NCBI RefSeq assembly: GCF_006440735.1
Contig: NZ_VFUA01000024.1
Location: forward strand, 1 to 64,000
Length of the DNA: 64,000 nt
Direction of reading: 5' to 3'
Origin: Mesorhizobium sp. B2-7-1
Lineage (GTDB): Bacteria > Pseudomonadota > Alphaproteobacteria > Rhizobiales > Rhizobiaceae
Under the pieces are notes generated by a model, which saw only the letters and a program-made list of their open reading frames with translations, searched no databases and had not been told where the DNA came from. Below, in pieces: positions 11,726 to 23,500 of the stretch. Numbering within the stretch: the first letter of the stretch is position 1; the number at the start of each line of letters is the position of its first letter. The translations under genes and the position numbers were made by a program.

Positions 11726-11816
11726 TGGAGCAATTCCAGCAAAAAGTGCGAAGCGGTTTTCCGTCCGGAATTGCGTCAAAACAAAGAGAAAGCGCTTCGC
11801 TGTTTCCGTGAAACGG
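11726..11816. repeat. Dispersed intergenic palindromic repeat
   Basis: Core palindrome GCAATTCC (11730-11737) / GGAATTGC (11767-11774) around AAAAAGTGCGAAGCGGTTTT. It is followed by CAAAACAAAGAGAAAGCGCTTCGC and TTTCCGTGAAACGG. Related blocks occur at 9091-9153 and 11966-12038. It lies upstream of the DUF427 gene. Together with 11966-12038 it fills most of the 327-base gene-free stretch 11715-12041, in which I see no further gene. Confidence 0.65.
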
Positions 11817-11965
11817 TGAACGCTCTCGGGGTAGACTTACATGTGTAGGGCAGGCGCATCGCGCAAGCGCGCGCGGCGCGAGCTGTCATCACCATTCATT
11901 GAAGTCTGGGTCCCGAGCGGTTCGGCGTTCGACGGGATCGCCGACCCGCTCCATTCTTGTTCCAG

Positions 11966-12038
11966 GCAATTCCGGACGGAGGGCTACGGCGAAGGCGCCG
12001 AGCCCGACCGCTGCGCGCTTTTCCTGGAACTGCTCCAG
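11966..12038. repeat. Inverted, diverged copy of the same intergenic repeat
   Basis: GGCAATTCCGGACGG at the left and CGCTTTTCCTGGAACTGCTCC at the right correspond, in reverse orientation, to the two ends of the core element at 11726-11774. The middle carries extra unrelated bases (GGCTACGGCGAAGGCGCC). It ends just after the stop codon of the small gene that follows on the minus strand and could act as its 3' hairpin. Confidence 0.45.
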
Positions 12039-12041
12039 CCG

Positions 12042-12398
12042 TCAGGCGGCCGTCTTGAAAGCATCCATGAGGCCGGCATAGGCGGCTGCAATGCCCGCGA
12101 CCGGATTGGTGCTCCTTGCCGCGGTTTCGACCTTCAGCGCGCCGCCGCTGGTCGGCAGCGTCAGCAGCAGAAACTGACGATTGTCGGCGTTGCCGATGCA
12201 AGCCGCGGCGACATGTTCGCCCTCGGCGCCGTTTTCGACGCGCATCTTGAACAGCAACGTTCCGCCGACGGCCTCCAGCGCGCCGCCGACGACTTCGGCA
12301 AATTCATCTTCGGAAACGATTTTGGTGTCCGGCGTCAGATCGTCCAGACTTTCGGCAAGCGTGCTTTCGAGGGCTTTATCGTCGAGCTGCGCGTCCAT
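12042..12398 (-). CDS. Small unrecognised soluble protein
   Basis: 118 residues, acidic, without signal peptide or membrane segment. It begins MDAQLDDKALESTLAESLDD, has an Ala/Gly-rich centre and a hydrophobic strand FLLLTLPTSGGALKVET. I do not recognise the family. The ATG at 12398 is supported by GGAG eight bases upstream; an upstream in-frame start at 12425 has no such signal. It is divergent from the acyl-CoA ligase gene. The coding pattern (strong third-position G/C, a sensible amphipathic sequence, a clear ribosome site) makes it a credible gene, but nothing around it indicates a role. Confidence 0.7.
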   Translation of the reverse strand: MDAQLDDKALESTLAESLDDLTPDTKIVSEDEFAEVVGGALEAVGGTLLFKMRVENGAEGEHVAAACIGNADNRQFLLLTLPTSGGALKVETAARSTNPVAGIAAAYAGLMDAFKTAA

Positions 12399-12589
12399 GC
12401 GAACCACTCCATTCGCCAATCTCACCCAGCCCGTTAATGAAACTTAACGGCGACGATGGCCGGATTATGGCGGTTTTTTCAGGTTCTTCGATCCATCCAC
12501 GGGCTTCGACTTATGACGGCTGGACAAACCGCCGGTTCGTTCCACAATGCGTGAAACAAACGACGCGAATGCGCAAAGGGGAGGAATAG

Positions 12590-14218
12590 ATGCTTGGATT
12601 GATGCAGGAATGGCCGCTGCTTTGCCACAAGCTGCTCGACCATGCCGAACGACAGCACGGCAGCCGGGAGATCGTGTCGCGTTCGATCGAGGGCCCGATC
12701 GTGCGCACGACCTTTGCCGAAATCCATCACCGGGCACTCAAGGTGGCGCAGCGGCTGGAGCACGACGGCTTCTGGCTCGGCGACCGCATCGCGACCCTTG
12801 CCTGGAACACGGCCCGGCATATCGAGGCCTGGTACGGCATCATGGGCATCGGCGGGATCTATCACACGCTCAACCCGAGGCTTTTTCCCGAGCAGATCGC
12901 CTGGATCATGAACAATGCCGAGGACAAGGCGATCTTCGTCGATCTTACCTTCGTGCCGCTCCTGGAAAAGATCGCCGGCGCGGTCCGATCGCTGAAAAAG
13001 GTGATCGTGCTGACCGACAGGGCGCATATGCCGCAAACGTCGCTGGCGAATGCCGTCGCCTATGAGGAATGGCTGGCCGAGGCCGACGGCGCCTTCGCCT
13101 GGAAGACCTTCGACGAGAACACCGCGGCCGGTATGTGCTACACCTCGGGCACGACGGGCGACCCGAAAGGCGTTCTCTACAGCCACCGCTCCAATGTCCT
13201 TCACGCCATGATGGCGGCCATGCCCGATGCCATGGGCATATCCACGCGGGATGTGATTCTGCCTGTCGTGCCGATGTTTCATGCCAACGCCTGGGGGCTC
13301 GGCCAGAGCGGGCCGATGATCGGCGCCAAGCTGGTGATGCCGGGCTGCAGGATGGATGGCGCCTCGATCTATGAACTGCTCGACACCGAAAAGGTGACGT
13401 TCAGCGCCGCCGTGCCCACCGTCTGGATGATGCTGCTGCAATATCTGGAGGAGACCGGCAAGACGCTGCCTTATCTGCAGAAGGTCGTGATCGGCGGGGC
13501 GTCCTGTCCGCGCGCGATCACCGCCAAGTTCCAGGACAATTACGATGTGCAGGTGGTGCATGCCTGGGGTATGACCGAGATGTCGCCGCTGGGCACCCTC
13601 TGCACGCTGAAGCCGCAATATGAGGCGCTGACCGGCGAGGCCCGGCTCGATGTCCAGGGCAAACAGGGTTTTTCGCCCTTCGGCGTCGAAATGAAAGTGA
13701 CCGACGACGAAGACAACGCGCTGCCCTGGGACGGCAAGACCTTCGGCCATCTCAAGGTGCGTGGCCCCGCGGTGGCACGCGCCTATTACGGTGGCGCCGG
13801 CGCCGAGCAATTCGACGCCGATGGCTGGTTCGACACCGGCGATGTCGCCCATATCGACGCCAACGGCTACATGCAGATCACCGACCGTGCCAAGGACGTC
13901 ATCAAGTCCGGCGGCGAATGGATATCGACCATCGATATCGAGAACCTCGCCGTCGGCCATCCGGACGTGGCGGAGGCGGCGGCCATCGGCATCCCGCATT
14001 CCAAATGGGGCGAGCGGCCTTTGCTCGTCATCGTGAGCAAGCCCGGCAGGGAGCCGAGCAAGGGCGACATTCTCACCTTCATGAGCGGCAAGGTGGCGAA
14101 GTGGTGGATGCCCGACGACGTCGCCTTCGTCGGCGAAATTCCGCACACCGCCACCGGCAAGATCCAGAAGACCAGTTTGCGCCACCAGTTCAAGGATTAC
14201 CGCCTGCCGACGGATTGA
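12590..14218 (+). CDS. Fatty-acid/acyl-CoA ligase (AMP-forming)
   Basis: 542-residue member of the ANL adenylating superfamily, which activates a carboxylic acid to acyl-AMP and then acyl-CoA. Motifs in order: [18 protein letters not shown] (A3 phosphate loop), [14 protein letters not shown] (A5), [12 protein letters not shown] (A7), [15 protein letters not shown] (A8 hinge) and [14 protein letters not shown] with the catalytic lysine (A10). The overall pattern resembles medium/long-chain ligases and DmdB-type methylmercaptopropionate CoA ligases, so the acid is not fixed by sequence. GGGGAGG lies seven bases before the ATG. The gene stands alone: the neighbour upstream is divergent and DUF1499 follows after 82 bp. 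Confidence 0.9.
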   Translation: MLGLMQEWPLLCHKLLDHAERQHGSREIVSRSIEGPIVRTTFAEIHHRALKVAQRLEHDGFWLGDRIATLAWNTARHIEAWYGIMGIGGIYHTLNPRLFPEQIAWIMNNAEDKAIFVDLTFVPLLEKIAGAVRSLKKVIVLTDRAHMPQTSLANAVAYEEWLAEADGAFAWKTFDENTAAGMCYTSGTTGDPKGVLYSHRSNVLHAMMAAMPDAMGISTRDVILPVVPMFHANAWGLGQSGPMIGAKLVMPGCRMDGASIYELLDTEKVTFSAAVPTVWMMLLQYLEETGKTLPYLQKVVIGGASCPRAITAKFQDNYDVQVVHAWGMTEMSPLGTLCTLKPQYEALTGEARLDVQGKQGFSPFGVEMKVTDDEDNALPWDGKTFGHLKVRGPAVARAYYGGAGAEQFDADGWFDTGDVAHIDANGYMQITDRAKDVIKSGGEWISTIDIENLAVGHPDVAEAAAIGIPHSKWGERPLLVIVSKPGREPSKGDILTFMSGKVAKWWMPDDVAFVGEIPHTATGKIQKTSLRHQFKDYRLPTD

Positions 14219-14300
14219 CGAAAAATCTTCGATCTTTCGGCTTCAAGCCCGCGCCAAAAACCGCTAACTCTCGGCCCGGGTTGGGACGACACGGCAAAGA

Positions 14301-15086
14301 ATGGCATCTATTCCTGAACGGCAGACGTCTAGGGCGGCCGGCTGGTCGCGGCGGATCGGGGCATTTTCTCTTGTCCTTTTGCTCACCGTCGTTGCCAGCT
14401 ATCGGCTCGATCTCGTCGAGACGCCGCCTTTCCTGTGGGTGCTGGCGGTCGTGGCGCTGCTGGCGGCGCTCGCCTTGTTGCTGGCAGGCCTCGGCCTGTC
14501 GCGGGTCTGGAGTTTTGGCGATCGCGGCGGCCGCGATCTCAGCGTCGGCGCGTTGCTGGCGCTTCTGGTGCTGGCGCCCTACGGCGTCGCCGCCTATTGG
14601 GCGACGATCTATCCGCCGCTGCGTGATATCTCGACCGATCTCGACGATCCGCCGGCGCTGGACACCAGCGATCGTACCGGTGACATGAACGAGCTGTCGC
14701 CGCCGACGCCTGGTGAACAGAGCCTGCAGGCGGACGCCTATCCGCTGGTCAGCGGGCGCAGCTACAATCTGCCCTTCGAAACCGTCGTCGACGCTGTCGA
14801 GACCGTGCTCGACCGCCGCGACTGGCAGTTGACGGCGCCCTATCCCGACATCAACGGCCAGAGCGAGGCAACGATCAACGCGCTGGCCAAGGGCTTCGTG
14901 CTCGGGCTGCCGGCCGACGTCGCCATCCGCGTCACCGACGATGGCGAGCAGGTCATCGTCGATATGCGCTCGGCCTCGCGCTATGGCCGCTACGACCTCG
15001 GCGACAATGCCGCCCGCATCACGAATTTCCTTGGCGAGCTCGACCAGGAAGTCGCCGGGCAGGTCGGCGCGGCGCCGGCCGAGTGA
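14301..15086 (+). CDS. Membrane protein with C-terminal DUF1499 domain
   Basis: 261 residues. Three hydrophobic segments occupy roughly residues 20-38, 43-66 and 80-100, with a basic N terminus (SRAAGWSRRIG). They are followed by a soluble part with the DUF1499 pattern: YNLPFETVVDAVETVLDRRDW, then ALAKGFVLGLPADVAIRV and MRSASRYGRYDLGDNAARI. The arrangement suggests a domain anchored at the inner membrane; the function of DUF1499 is not known to me. The stop codon directly abuts the stop of the convergent MBL-fold gene, so the two 3' ends share no spacer. Confidence 0.8.
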   Translation: MASIPERQTSRAAGWSRRIGAFSLVLLLTVVASYRLDLVETPPFLWVLAVVALLAALALLLAGLGLSRVWSFGDRGGRDLSVGALLALLVLAPYGVAAYWATIYPPLRDISTDLDDPPALDTSDRTGDMNELSPPTPGEQSLQADAYPLVSGRSYNLPFETVVDAVETVLDRRDWQLTAPYPDINGQSEATINALAKGFVLGLPADVAIRVTDDGEQVIVDMRSASRYGRYDLGDNAARITNFLGELDQEVAGQVGAAPAE

Positions 15087-15995
15087 TCAGCCGGCGGGAC
15101 TGAAAATGCCGTCGATGGCAGGCTCGCCGTCGGTGGCCACCAGGCGGCGGGCGACCAGATCCTCGAGATGGGCAAGTACCGAAAGCCCGGCGGCGCCGTG
15201 CAATCGCGGGTCGGTGTCGCGATAGATCGCCGCGACCATCTCCTTGATTGTCCGGTCTCCGGAGCGGATCCGCTCCAGGATCGCCCTTTCGCGCATCTTG
15301 CGATGCGTCTTCAGGCCGCGCATGAACCTTTGCGGCGCGATCACAGTTCCGCCATGGCCCGGCAGCAGCAGGCGATCGTCGCGCGCAAGCAGCCTGTCGA
15401 GGGAGCTCATATAGTCCGCCATGGCGCCGTCCGGCGGCGCGACGATCGAGGTCGACCACGCCATGACATGGTCGGCCGAAAACAGGGTTCCGGTGCCCTC
15501 GAGGGCAAACACGGCGTGGTTGGCGGTGTGGCCGGGCGTCAGCACGGCGCGGATTGCCCAGCCGTCGCCCTGGGTCAGCGCATCGTCGACCAGCGCGACA
15601 TCGGGAACGAAGCCAAGGTCGGCGCTGGCGTCGAGCGGGTTGACCTCGCCGATACGCAAAGGCCGCGCCGGCCGGTGCGGGCCTTCGGCAAGCGTCGGCG
15701 CGCCGGTCAGTTCCTTCAACCGCGCCGCGAGCGGCGAATGGTCGCGATGGGTGTGGCTGACGAAGATGTGGCTGACCGGCCGGCCGGCGATCGCCGCAAG
15801 CAGCGTTTCGAGATGGGCGTCGTCTTCCGGCCCCGGATCGATCACCGCCAGCGTGTCGCGGCCGACGAGATAGCTGTTGGTGCCGTGGAAGGTGAACGGG
15901 CTCGGGTTTCTGGCGGTGATGCGCAGCACATCCGACGCAACCGCAACCGCCCGGCCATAGGCGGGATCGAAACTGGTTTCGAATTCAAGGGCCAT
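15087..15995 (-). CDS. MBL-fold metallo-hydrolase
   Basis: 302 residues. Metallo-beta-lactamase fold with the metal motif SHTHRDHSPLA (HxHxDH), a further ligand histidine in LTPGHTANHAVF, an aspartate in FSADHVMAW and a last ligand in LLPGHGG. The C-terminal 70 residues (KTHRKMRERAILERIRSGDRT... LEDLVARRLVA) form the small winged-helix domain typical of the LACTB2/hydroxyacylglutathione-hydrolase-like branch. Members hydrolyse thioesters or nucleic acids; the substrate here is open. It is convergent with DUF1499 and divergent from bioY (101 bp). Confidence 0.88.
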   Translation of the reverse strand: MALEFETSFDPAYGRAVAVASDVLRITARNPSPFTFHGTNSYLVGRDTLAVIDPGPEDDAHLETLLAAIAGRPVSHIFVSHTHRDHSPLAARLKELTGAPTLAEGPHRPARPLRIGEVNPLDASADLGFVPDVALVDDALTQGDGWAIRAVLTPGHTANHAVFALEGTGTLFSADHVMAWSTSIVAPPDGAMADYMSSLDRLLARDDRLLLPGHGGTVIAPQRFMRGLKTHRKMRERAILERIRSGDRTIKEMVAAIYRDTDPRLHGAAGLSVLAHLEDLVARRLVATDGEPAIDGIFSPAG

Positions 15996-16096
15996 GCCGG
16001 CGGGCTCCGTTGCAATGCGGCAAAGTGATTGCCGCCCGATACGGAAGCCAATATAGGAAAATCAAAGCCAGCAAATCAGCCAGAATGGGGAAGACC

Positions 16097-16687
16097 ATGG
16101 CAATTGCAACCACGATGCGCCCGCTTGTTTCTCTCACCCTGCCGGATCGAGGCGCCGCCCGGCTTGCGACCCAGCTCTTCCTGGCGCTTGCCGGGACGCT
16201 GCTGCTCACGCTTTCGGCCAAGACCAAGGTGGTGCTCGGCCCGGTCGACATTTCGCTGCAGACGCTTGCCGTGCTGTTGATCGCCTCGGCGTTCGGCCTG
16301 CGGCTGGCCGTCGCGACGCTCCTTCTCTACCTCGCCGAGGGCGCTTTTGGTTGGCCGGTCTTCCAGGGCACGCCGGAAAAGGGCATCGGCATCGCCTATA
16401 TGCTGGGCTCGACGGGCGGCTATCTTGCCGGCTTCGTGGTCATGGCGGCGATCGCCGGCTGGGCCGCCGATCGCGGCTGGGACCGCAATCCGTTCAAGCT
16501 GTTCGGCGCCATGCTGACCGCCGAGGTCGTCATGATGGCCATGGGCTTTGCCTGGCTGGCGATGCTCATCGGACCGGAGAAGTCCTGGCAGTTCGGCGTC
16601 CTGCCCTTCATCGTCGGCGATCTGATCAAGGTGGCTCTGGCCGCCAGCCTCGTGCCGGCCGTGTGGGCATTGCTCAAGCGCGGCTGA
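16097..16687 (+). CDS. bioY: Biotin transporter substrate-binding subunit BioY
   Basis: 196-residue integral membrane S component that binds biotin for uptake, alone or with an ECF module. About six hydrophobic segments are visible. BioY hallmarks are present: LGPVDISLQTLAVLLIAS, LYLAEGAFGWPVF and GSTGGYLAGFVV. The frame is open from 16010, but the ATG at 16097 has GGGGAAG just upstream and leaves a short N terminus before the first helix. No bioM/bioN ATPase or T-component gene is adjacent, and I saw no BioR-type box upstream. A perfect hairpin terminator follows 15 bases after the stop. Confidence 0.92.
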   Translation: MAIATTMRPLVSLTLPDRGAARLATQLFLALAGTLLLTLSAKTKVVLGPVDISLQTLAVLLIASAFGLRLAVATLLLYLAEGAFGWPVFQGTPEKGIGIAYMLGSTGGYLAGFVVMAAIAGWAADRGWDRNPFKLFGAMLTAEVVMMAMGFAWLAMLIGPEKSWQFGVLPFIVGDLIKVALAASLVPAVWALLKRG

Positions 16688-16701
16688 TCGCGACCGAAAC
16701 G

Positions 16702-16742
16702 AAAAAGGGCCGGCGGGCGACAAGCGCCCGCCGGCCCTTTTT
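16702..16742 (+). terminator. Rho-independent terminator after bioY
   Basis: An 18-bp perfect inverted repeat (AAAAAGGGCCGGCGGGCG, 16702-16719, with its complement at 16725-16742) encloses the loop ACAAG. The right arm ends in TTTTT and the left begins with AAAAA, so it could work in both directions. It is the clearest terminator in the window and separates bioY from the polysaccharide region. Confidence 0.92.
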
Positions 16743-16830
16743 CGTGGCCCAGTCGGATTTCGCTCGAAACCATTGCATGCCGGATGGTAGAAAGGGCTGA
16801 AGTAGCGTCGGGAAGCAGTCAAAGCCAACA

Positions 16831-16859
16831 TTGACAAGCCTGCGCCTGAAACCTAAGCA
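16831..16859 (+). promoter_or_regulatory. Candidate promoter of the rfbACBD operon
   Basis: TTGACA (16831-16836) is a perfect -35 hexamer, followed after 17 bases by TAAGCA, within CTAAGC that partly fits the rhizobial CTATAT -10. It lies about 50 bases before the rfbA start, downstream of the bioY terminator. The -35 is good and the -10 weak. Confidence 0.4.
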
Positions 16860-16909
16860 CGGGCAACTTGGCGTCGAGGCGGGGGCCGCGGTAGTTCAAG
16901 GAGAGCTTG

Positions 16910-17800
16910 TTGAAAGGAATTATCCTTGCGGGTGGTAGCGGGACACGCCTTTATCCGCTTACGTTAGCAGTTTCTAAGCAAATACTGCCGATCTACGACA
17001 AGCCGATGATCTATTATCCGCTGAGCGTGCTGATGCTCGCGGGAATTCGCCAGATTCTGGTCATTTCAACTCCGCGCGACTTGCCGGTCTTTCAGGCTTT
17101 GCTAGGCGACGGTTCCGAATTTGGCGTTGAGCTTTCCTACGCCGAGCAGCCGCAGCCCAACGGCCTCGCGGAAGCCTTCATCATCGGCCGCGACTTCATC
17201 GGCAAGGACAACGTGTCGATGATTCTCGGCGACAACATCTATTTCGGCGATGGCCTGTCGCATCTGTGCCGCAGCGCGGCCGGCCGCGAAAGCGGCGCCT
17301 CGGTCTTTGCCTACTATGTCGACGATCCGGAGCGTTACGGCGTGGTTTCCTTCGACAAGGCCACCGGCAAGGCTCTGACGATCGAGGAGAAGCCGCAAAA
17401 GCCGAAGTCGAACTGGGCCGTGACCGGTCTTTATTTCTACGACAACAACGTGGTCGACATTGCCTCGACGATCCGCCCTTCGGCGCGCGGCGAGCTCGAG
17501 ATCACCGCGGTCAACAATGTCTATCTCGAGCGTGGCGAATTGCATGTCCACCGCCTCGGCCGCGGCTATGCCTGGCTGGATACCGGCACGCATGACAGCC
17601 TGCTCGAGGCGTCGTCCTTCGTGCGCACGATCGAGCATCGCCAAGGCATCAAGATAGCGTGCCCCGAGGAGATTGCGCTGGAGCAGGGTTGGCTCGGCGC
17701 CGACAAGGTTCTGGAGCGCGCCGCGCATCTCGGCAAGAATGAATATGCCGCCTATCTGCGCCGGCGGGTGGCCGATCTGATGGAGGATCAGGGTGCTTGA
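16910..17800 (+). CDS. rfbA: Glucose-1-phosphate thymidylyltransferase
   Basis: First step of dTDP-L-rhamnose synthesis: glucose-1-phosphate plus dTTP to dTDP-glucose. 296 residues with the nucleotide loop [17 protein letters not shown] at the N terminus, the sugar/metal segment [33 protein letters not shown] and [16 protein letters not shown], full length for RmlA. The start is a TTG: two TTG codons lie in tandem (16907, 16910), no ATG or GTG precedes the conserved LAGGSGTR, and AAGGAG ends six bases before the second, which gives the usual [10 protein letters not shown] terminus. The stop overlaps the rfbC start by eight bases, so translation is probably coupled. Confidence 0.95.
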   Translation: MKGIILAGGSGTRLYPLTLAVSKQILPIYDKPMIYYPLSVLMLAGIRQILVISTPRDLPVFQALLGDGSEFGVELSYAEQPQPNGLAEAFIIGRDFIGKDNVSMILGDNIYFGDGLSHLCRSAAGRESGASVFAYYVDDPERYGVVSFDKATGKALTIEEKPQKPKSNWAVTGLYFYDNNVVDIASTIRPSARGELEITAVNNVYLERGELHVHRLGRGYAWLDTGTHDSLLEASSFVRTIEHRQGIKIACPEEIALEQGWLGADKVLERAAHLGKNEYAAYLRRRVADLMEDQGA

Positions 17801-18347
17801 GGTCAGGCCGCTCGGCCTCGACGGCCTGCTGGAGATCGTGCCGAAGCGCCATGGCGATGCACGCGGCTTTTTCAGCGAGACCTGGAATGCCGGACGCTTC
17901 GCCGAAGCCGGCATCGATCTCGTCTTCGTTCAGGACAACCATTCCTACTCCGCCGCCGCCGGCGTGCTGCGCGGCCTGCATTACCAGTTGCCGCCGCGCG
18001 CCCAGGACAAGCTGCTGCGCGTCATCAGGGGCAGCGTGCTCGATGTCGCGGTCGACATCCGCCGCGCCTCGCCGACTTTCGGCAAATGGGTGGCGCTGGA
18101 AATTTCCGCGGAAAAGGGCAACCAGGTCCTGGTGCCCAAAGGCTTCGCGCATGGTTTCGTCACGCTCGTGCCGGATACCGAGGTGCTCTACAAGGTGACC
18201 GACACCTACTCGCCCGAGCATGACCGGTCGATCCGTTTCGACGACCCCGCGATCGGCATCGACTGGCCGGCAATTGCCGGCGGCTTCCAGCTTTCGGACA
18301 AGGATCGCAACGCGCCCTTGCTCGGCCTGGCGGAGGTCTTCACGTGA
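17793..18347 (+). CDS. rfbC: dTDP-4-dehydrorhamnose 3,5-epimerase
   Basis: Epimerises dTDP-4-keto-6-deoxyglucose at C3 and C5. 184 residues, a single cupin-like RmlC domain: ARGFFSETW near the N terminus, the catalytic histidine in VLRGLHYQ (H63), [16 protein letters not shown], and the conserved [12 protein letters not shown] and [15 protein letters not shown]. It starts at GTG 17793 inside the end of rfbA, with GGAGG six bases upstream. Order rfbA-rfbC-rfbB-rfbD with overlaps or short gaps marks one operon. Confidence 0.95.
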   Translation: MLEVRPLGLDGLLEIVPKRHGDARGFFSETWNAGRFAEAGIDLVFVQDNHSYSAAAGVLRGLHYQLPPRAQDKLLRVIRGSVLDVAVDIRRASPTFGKWVALEISAEKGNQVLVPKGFAHGFVTLVPDTEVLYKVTDTYSPEHDRSIRFDDPAIGIDWPAIAGGFQLSDKDRNAPLLGLAEVFT

Positions 18348-18361
18348 GGGGGGACGGCGGC

Positions 18362-19527
<1,166 letters not shown>

Positions 19528-19531
<4 letters not shown>

Positions 19532-20505
19532 GGCTTGCCGTCACCGGACGCGAGGGCCAGGTTGCCGCAAGCCTGGTCGAGGCGGCGCGGGGCCGCGACG
19601 ACGTCGAGGTCGTCGCCGTCGGCCGGCCGGCGCTCGACCTGGCGCGGCCCGACACGGTGGTCGCGGCGCTGGAAGCTGCAAGGCCCGACATCGTCGTTTC
19701 CGCCGCCGCCTACACCGCCGTCGACCAGGCCGAGGACGAGAAGGACGTGGCCTTCGCCGTGAACGCAACCGGCGCCGGCAAGGTGGCCGAAGCGGCGGCA
19801 AGGCTCGGCGTTCCCGTCATCCATTTGTCGACCGACTATGTCTTCGACGGCACCAAGGACGGCGCCTATGTCGAGACCGACCCGACCGCGCCGCTCGGCG
19901 TCTACGGCGCCTCCAAGCTCGCCGGCGAGGAAGCGGTGGCGGCCGCCAACCCGCGCCATCTCATCCTGCGCACCGCCTGGGTCTACAGCCCCTTCGGCAA
20001 AAACTTCGTCAAGACGATTCTGAGGCTCGCCGCCGACCGCGACGAGATTTCGGTTGTAGCCGATCAATGGGGAAATCCGACATCCGCGCTCGACATCGCC
20101 GCTGCGATCCTGAATGCGGCGGCGAGGCTGCGCAACGACAGGAGTTTCGCCGCCTTCGGCGTCTATCACCTAGCGGGTGGCGGCGAGACCAACTGGAGCG
20201 GCTTTGCCCGTCACATCCTCGACACAAGCCGGGCGTTTGGTGGCCCGCATGCGACCGTGCGCGATATCGCGACGGCGGACTATCCGACCAAGGCCAGGCG
20301 CCCGGCCAATTCGCGGCTGTCGAGCGCGAAGTTCGCGGACGTATTCGGATGGCAGGCGGCGCAGTGGCGGGTAGCGGCGGAAAGCGTGGTTGCTCGCCTC
20401 ATGGAGAATGGGCGGAATTTCTATCCTCGCTTGGGAGACGGTAGCTCGAATCCGTTGCTGAGCCCGACGCCAAGCGGTTTGATGCCGCTCAAGGACAACA
20501 TCTAG
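19528..20505 (+). CDS. rfbD: dTDP-4-dehydrorhamnose reductase
   Basis: Last step to dTDP-L-rhamnose, the NAD(P)H reduction at C4. 325 residues. The N terminus [15 protein letters not shown] is the RmlD nucleotide loop. [12 protein letters not shown] (residues 64-75), STDYVFDG and Y/K in [10 protein letters not shown] are family signatures, as is the C-terminal [13 protein letters not shown]. It starts at GTG 19528, overlapping the rfbB stop by four bases (GTGA), with GGAAGG upstream. The C-terminal 25 residues ([19 protein letters not shown]) run past the usual end of the family. The next gene starts two bases after the stop. Confidence 0.95.
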
Positions 20506-20507
20506 CG

Positions 20508-23500
20508 ATGAATAAGCCGGCCAGCTTGCCGAAGAGTCATGTGTCCGAGGCGGACGCGAAATCGACGAATGCCGATAGGCGATCGCTTCGCCGGCTCTAC
20601 GACATGCACGAGGGTAAAGTTTCGGACAAATGGTCGATCTACCTGAACGAATACGGGCGGATTTTTTCGAAACATCGAAACAGGCCGGTTCGGATATTCG
20701 AGATTGGTATCCAGAACGGCGGGTCGCTTGAGATTTGGGCGAAATATTTCCCGCGGGCGAAGGTTATTATCGGTTGCGATATTGATCGGAATTGCGGTCT
20801 CCTGACTTTTGAGAGCAGTAAGATCAGCGTTGTCGTTGGTGACGCTAGCACCGAGGAGGTCGAAAGGAAAATTCTCGAGAGATCCGATCGGTTCGACATC
20901 ATCATAGACGACGGTTCGCACAGGTCGTCCGATGTTGTACGGACCTTCGCACGCTATTTTCCTCACCTGTCGGATGGCGGGATTTTCGTCGTGGAAGACC
21001 TGCATACAAGCTACCGGCAGAACTTCGAAGGTGGCCTCTATGATCCGTTGTCTTCGATGTCGTTCTTCAAGAGATTGCTTGATCTGGTCAATCACGAGCA
21101 TTGGGGCCTGGACCGTAGCCGAACGGATGCGCTGGCAGCATTCGCTGATCGGTATGGAATCGCGTTCGATGAACCTTCGCTGGCGTCGATTCACTCCATC
21201 GAGTTCCTGAACTCCCTTTGCGTCGTGACCAAACGCCCTTCCCGGGAGAATGTCCTCGGCCATCGCCATATAGCCGGCCGGGTCGCCGCCGTTGAGCAAA
21301 GCATGATTCATCTTGATGGCACGGATATGGATGCTCCCGATCAGGCTGAAAACCCTTGGTCGCTACGGTCGATGACAGTGGAGGAGGAGATTGTAGGCAA
21401 TCGAGAATTGGTCGAACGGCAAGCTGAGACCATCGAGACCCTCACCCGCGATCTTGCGGGATCGCACGAGCAAATTCAGGCCGGCGCGCATGCGTTGCAA
21501 ATGGCCAACGCGGACCTTCTGGCGACAGGCAGGGAACTGGAAAAAGCAAATGCGGAGCTCGTGGCAGGCTCTGAAAGTATCGCCTCGTTGAAGCACGAAA
21601 TCGAATTGATCCGCGGTAGCCGGACCTGGCGCTATGGATCGTTTCTGCAAAGACTTGCGTCAGTTCCGGGCACTGCAATGTTCTATGCTGGACAGACTGT
21701 TACGCTACGCGCAATGCATCATTTGGAAGGCGTGGCCCAAGGGAAGCGGGCAATAGAGTGGACAGCAACCGGCAACGATCCGCAATTCGAGCTGTTGTGG
21801 CCGGCTTCTCTGCCGCTATCTCCCGGGCACTACCGGCTCAGCGTGCGTGCGCTGGCTGATACAGGAACATTTGCCGACGCCCGTCTCTATGTCGACAGCG
21901 GCAGAGGATACAACGAAGTTGAACGGATCGATCTGCATTTTCGTTCGCACGGCAAAGGACGGGTCGCGGCGATTTTCCCGTTATATACGGGCGCCGCAAA
22001 ACTGCGTTTCGATCCGACCAGCAGTCCCGGCAAGATCACGATCCGCCATGTGCGGCTGCGCAGGATCGCCCGAATTGAATTTTATGCTCGGCTCATTAGC
22101 AGAATTATCGCCCGTCACATAAAAAATCCGAGATCCCTGCGACAGTCAGCCGGGCGTGCCGTAAAAATCTTGAAGGAACGTGGCTTGCTTGGACTGGCAG
22201 CCACGCTGCGGTCTGCCGAGGCGCGAGGTGCTCTGGGCAGCATTACCTACGACGGGTGGATTGCGCTCCACGACACCCAGACCGAACACGACATTGCGGA
22301 CTTGCGCCGGCAACTGACTCAGTCGGAGAACAAGCCGCTCATTTCGGTGCTCATGCCAGTCTACAATACGCCCGAGAAACTTCTGCGGGAAGCGATCGAG
22401 AGCGTCGTTGCTCAGATCTACGAGAACTGGGAACTGTGTATCGCCGACGACTGCTCGACAAAGCCGCATGTGCGGCGCGTCTTGAACGAATATGCAAAAC
22501 GCGATCCTCGTATCAAGATCGTCATGCGAGACGAGAACGGTCATATCTCTCGGGCATCCAATTCCGCTCTGGAACTCGTCACCGGTGAATGGGTCGCCTT
22601 GCTCGACCACGACGATGTTCTCCGCCCACATGCGCTGGCCGAAGTCGCGCTGGAAATCGATCGCCATCCTGACGCCGGACTGATCTACAGCGATGAAGAC
22701 AAGATCGATTCCGAGGGCCGGCGCTACGATCCCTGTTTCAAGCCGGATTTCTCGCGCGAGCTCTTCCGGTCGCAGAATTATCTGAACCATCTAACTATAC
22801 ATCGGGCGGAAAATATCCGCGCCGTTGGCGGCTGGCGCCCCGGGTTCGAGGGCAGCCAGGACTACGACCTCAATCTCCGCATCTTCGAACGTATCGGCTC
22901 GGAGAAAATCCGGCACATTCCGAAAGTGCTCTATCATTGGCGGGCGGTGGAAGGCTCGACAGCGCTTGATGGTTCGCAAAAGAACTACGCCTACACGGCT
23001 GGACTGCGTGCGCTGGAAGAGCATGTCGAGCGCATGAACGTTCCGGCAGCAGCTGAGGAAGCCCCCGGCGCGCCCTGTTACCGCCTTCGCTTCTTCGTAC
23101 CCGAGCCGCAGCCGCTTGTGAGCCTTATCATTCCAACGCGCGATAAGGTTGAACTCTTGCGCGGCTGCGTGGGGTCCATCCTCGAAAAGACCAGTTATGG
23201 AAATTATGAAATTCTCATCGTCGACAACGGTTCGGTTGAAGAGGAAACGCTCGCTTATTTCAGCGAGTTGGAAAAAGCGAAGAATGTCCGCGTGCTCCGC
23301 TACGACAAGCCGTTCAATTATTCGGCGATCAACAATTTTGCTGTCGGAGAAGCGAAGGGATCAATCATCGGTCTCGTCAACAACGACATCGAGGTGATCT
23401 CGCCCGACTGGCTGACGGAAATGGTTTCCTGGGCCATCCAGCCGGATGTGGGCTGCGTCGGCGCGAAGCTCTATTATGCCAATGATACGATCCAGCATGG

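Noticed and set aside
12479-14185. 568-codon frame antisense to the acyl-CoA ligase
   Set aside because: Codon-bias shadow; runs into the intergenic region without a ribosome site or recognisable fold.
16010-16096. BioR operator upstream of bioY
   Set aside because: No TTATNNATAA-type palindrome is present; the nearest AT-rich bases (AATATAGGAAA) do not fit.
16880-16896. Possible ops/JUMPstart element (GCGGTAG) before rfbA
   Set aside because: Only seven bases of the element match and RfaH-type control is not expected in this lineage; most likely chance.
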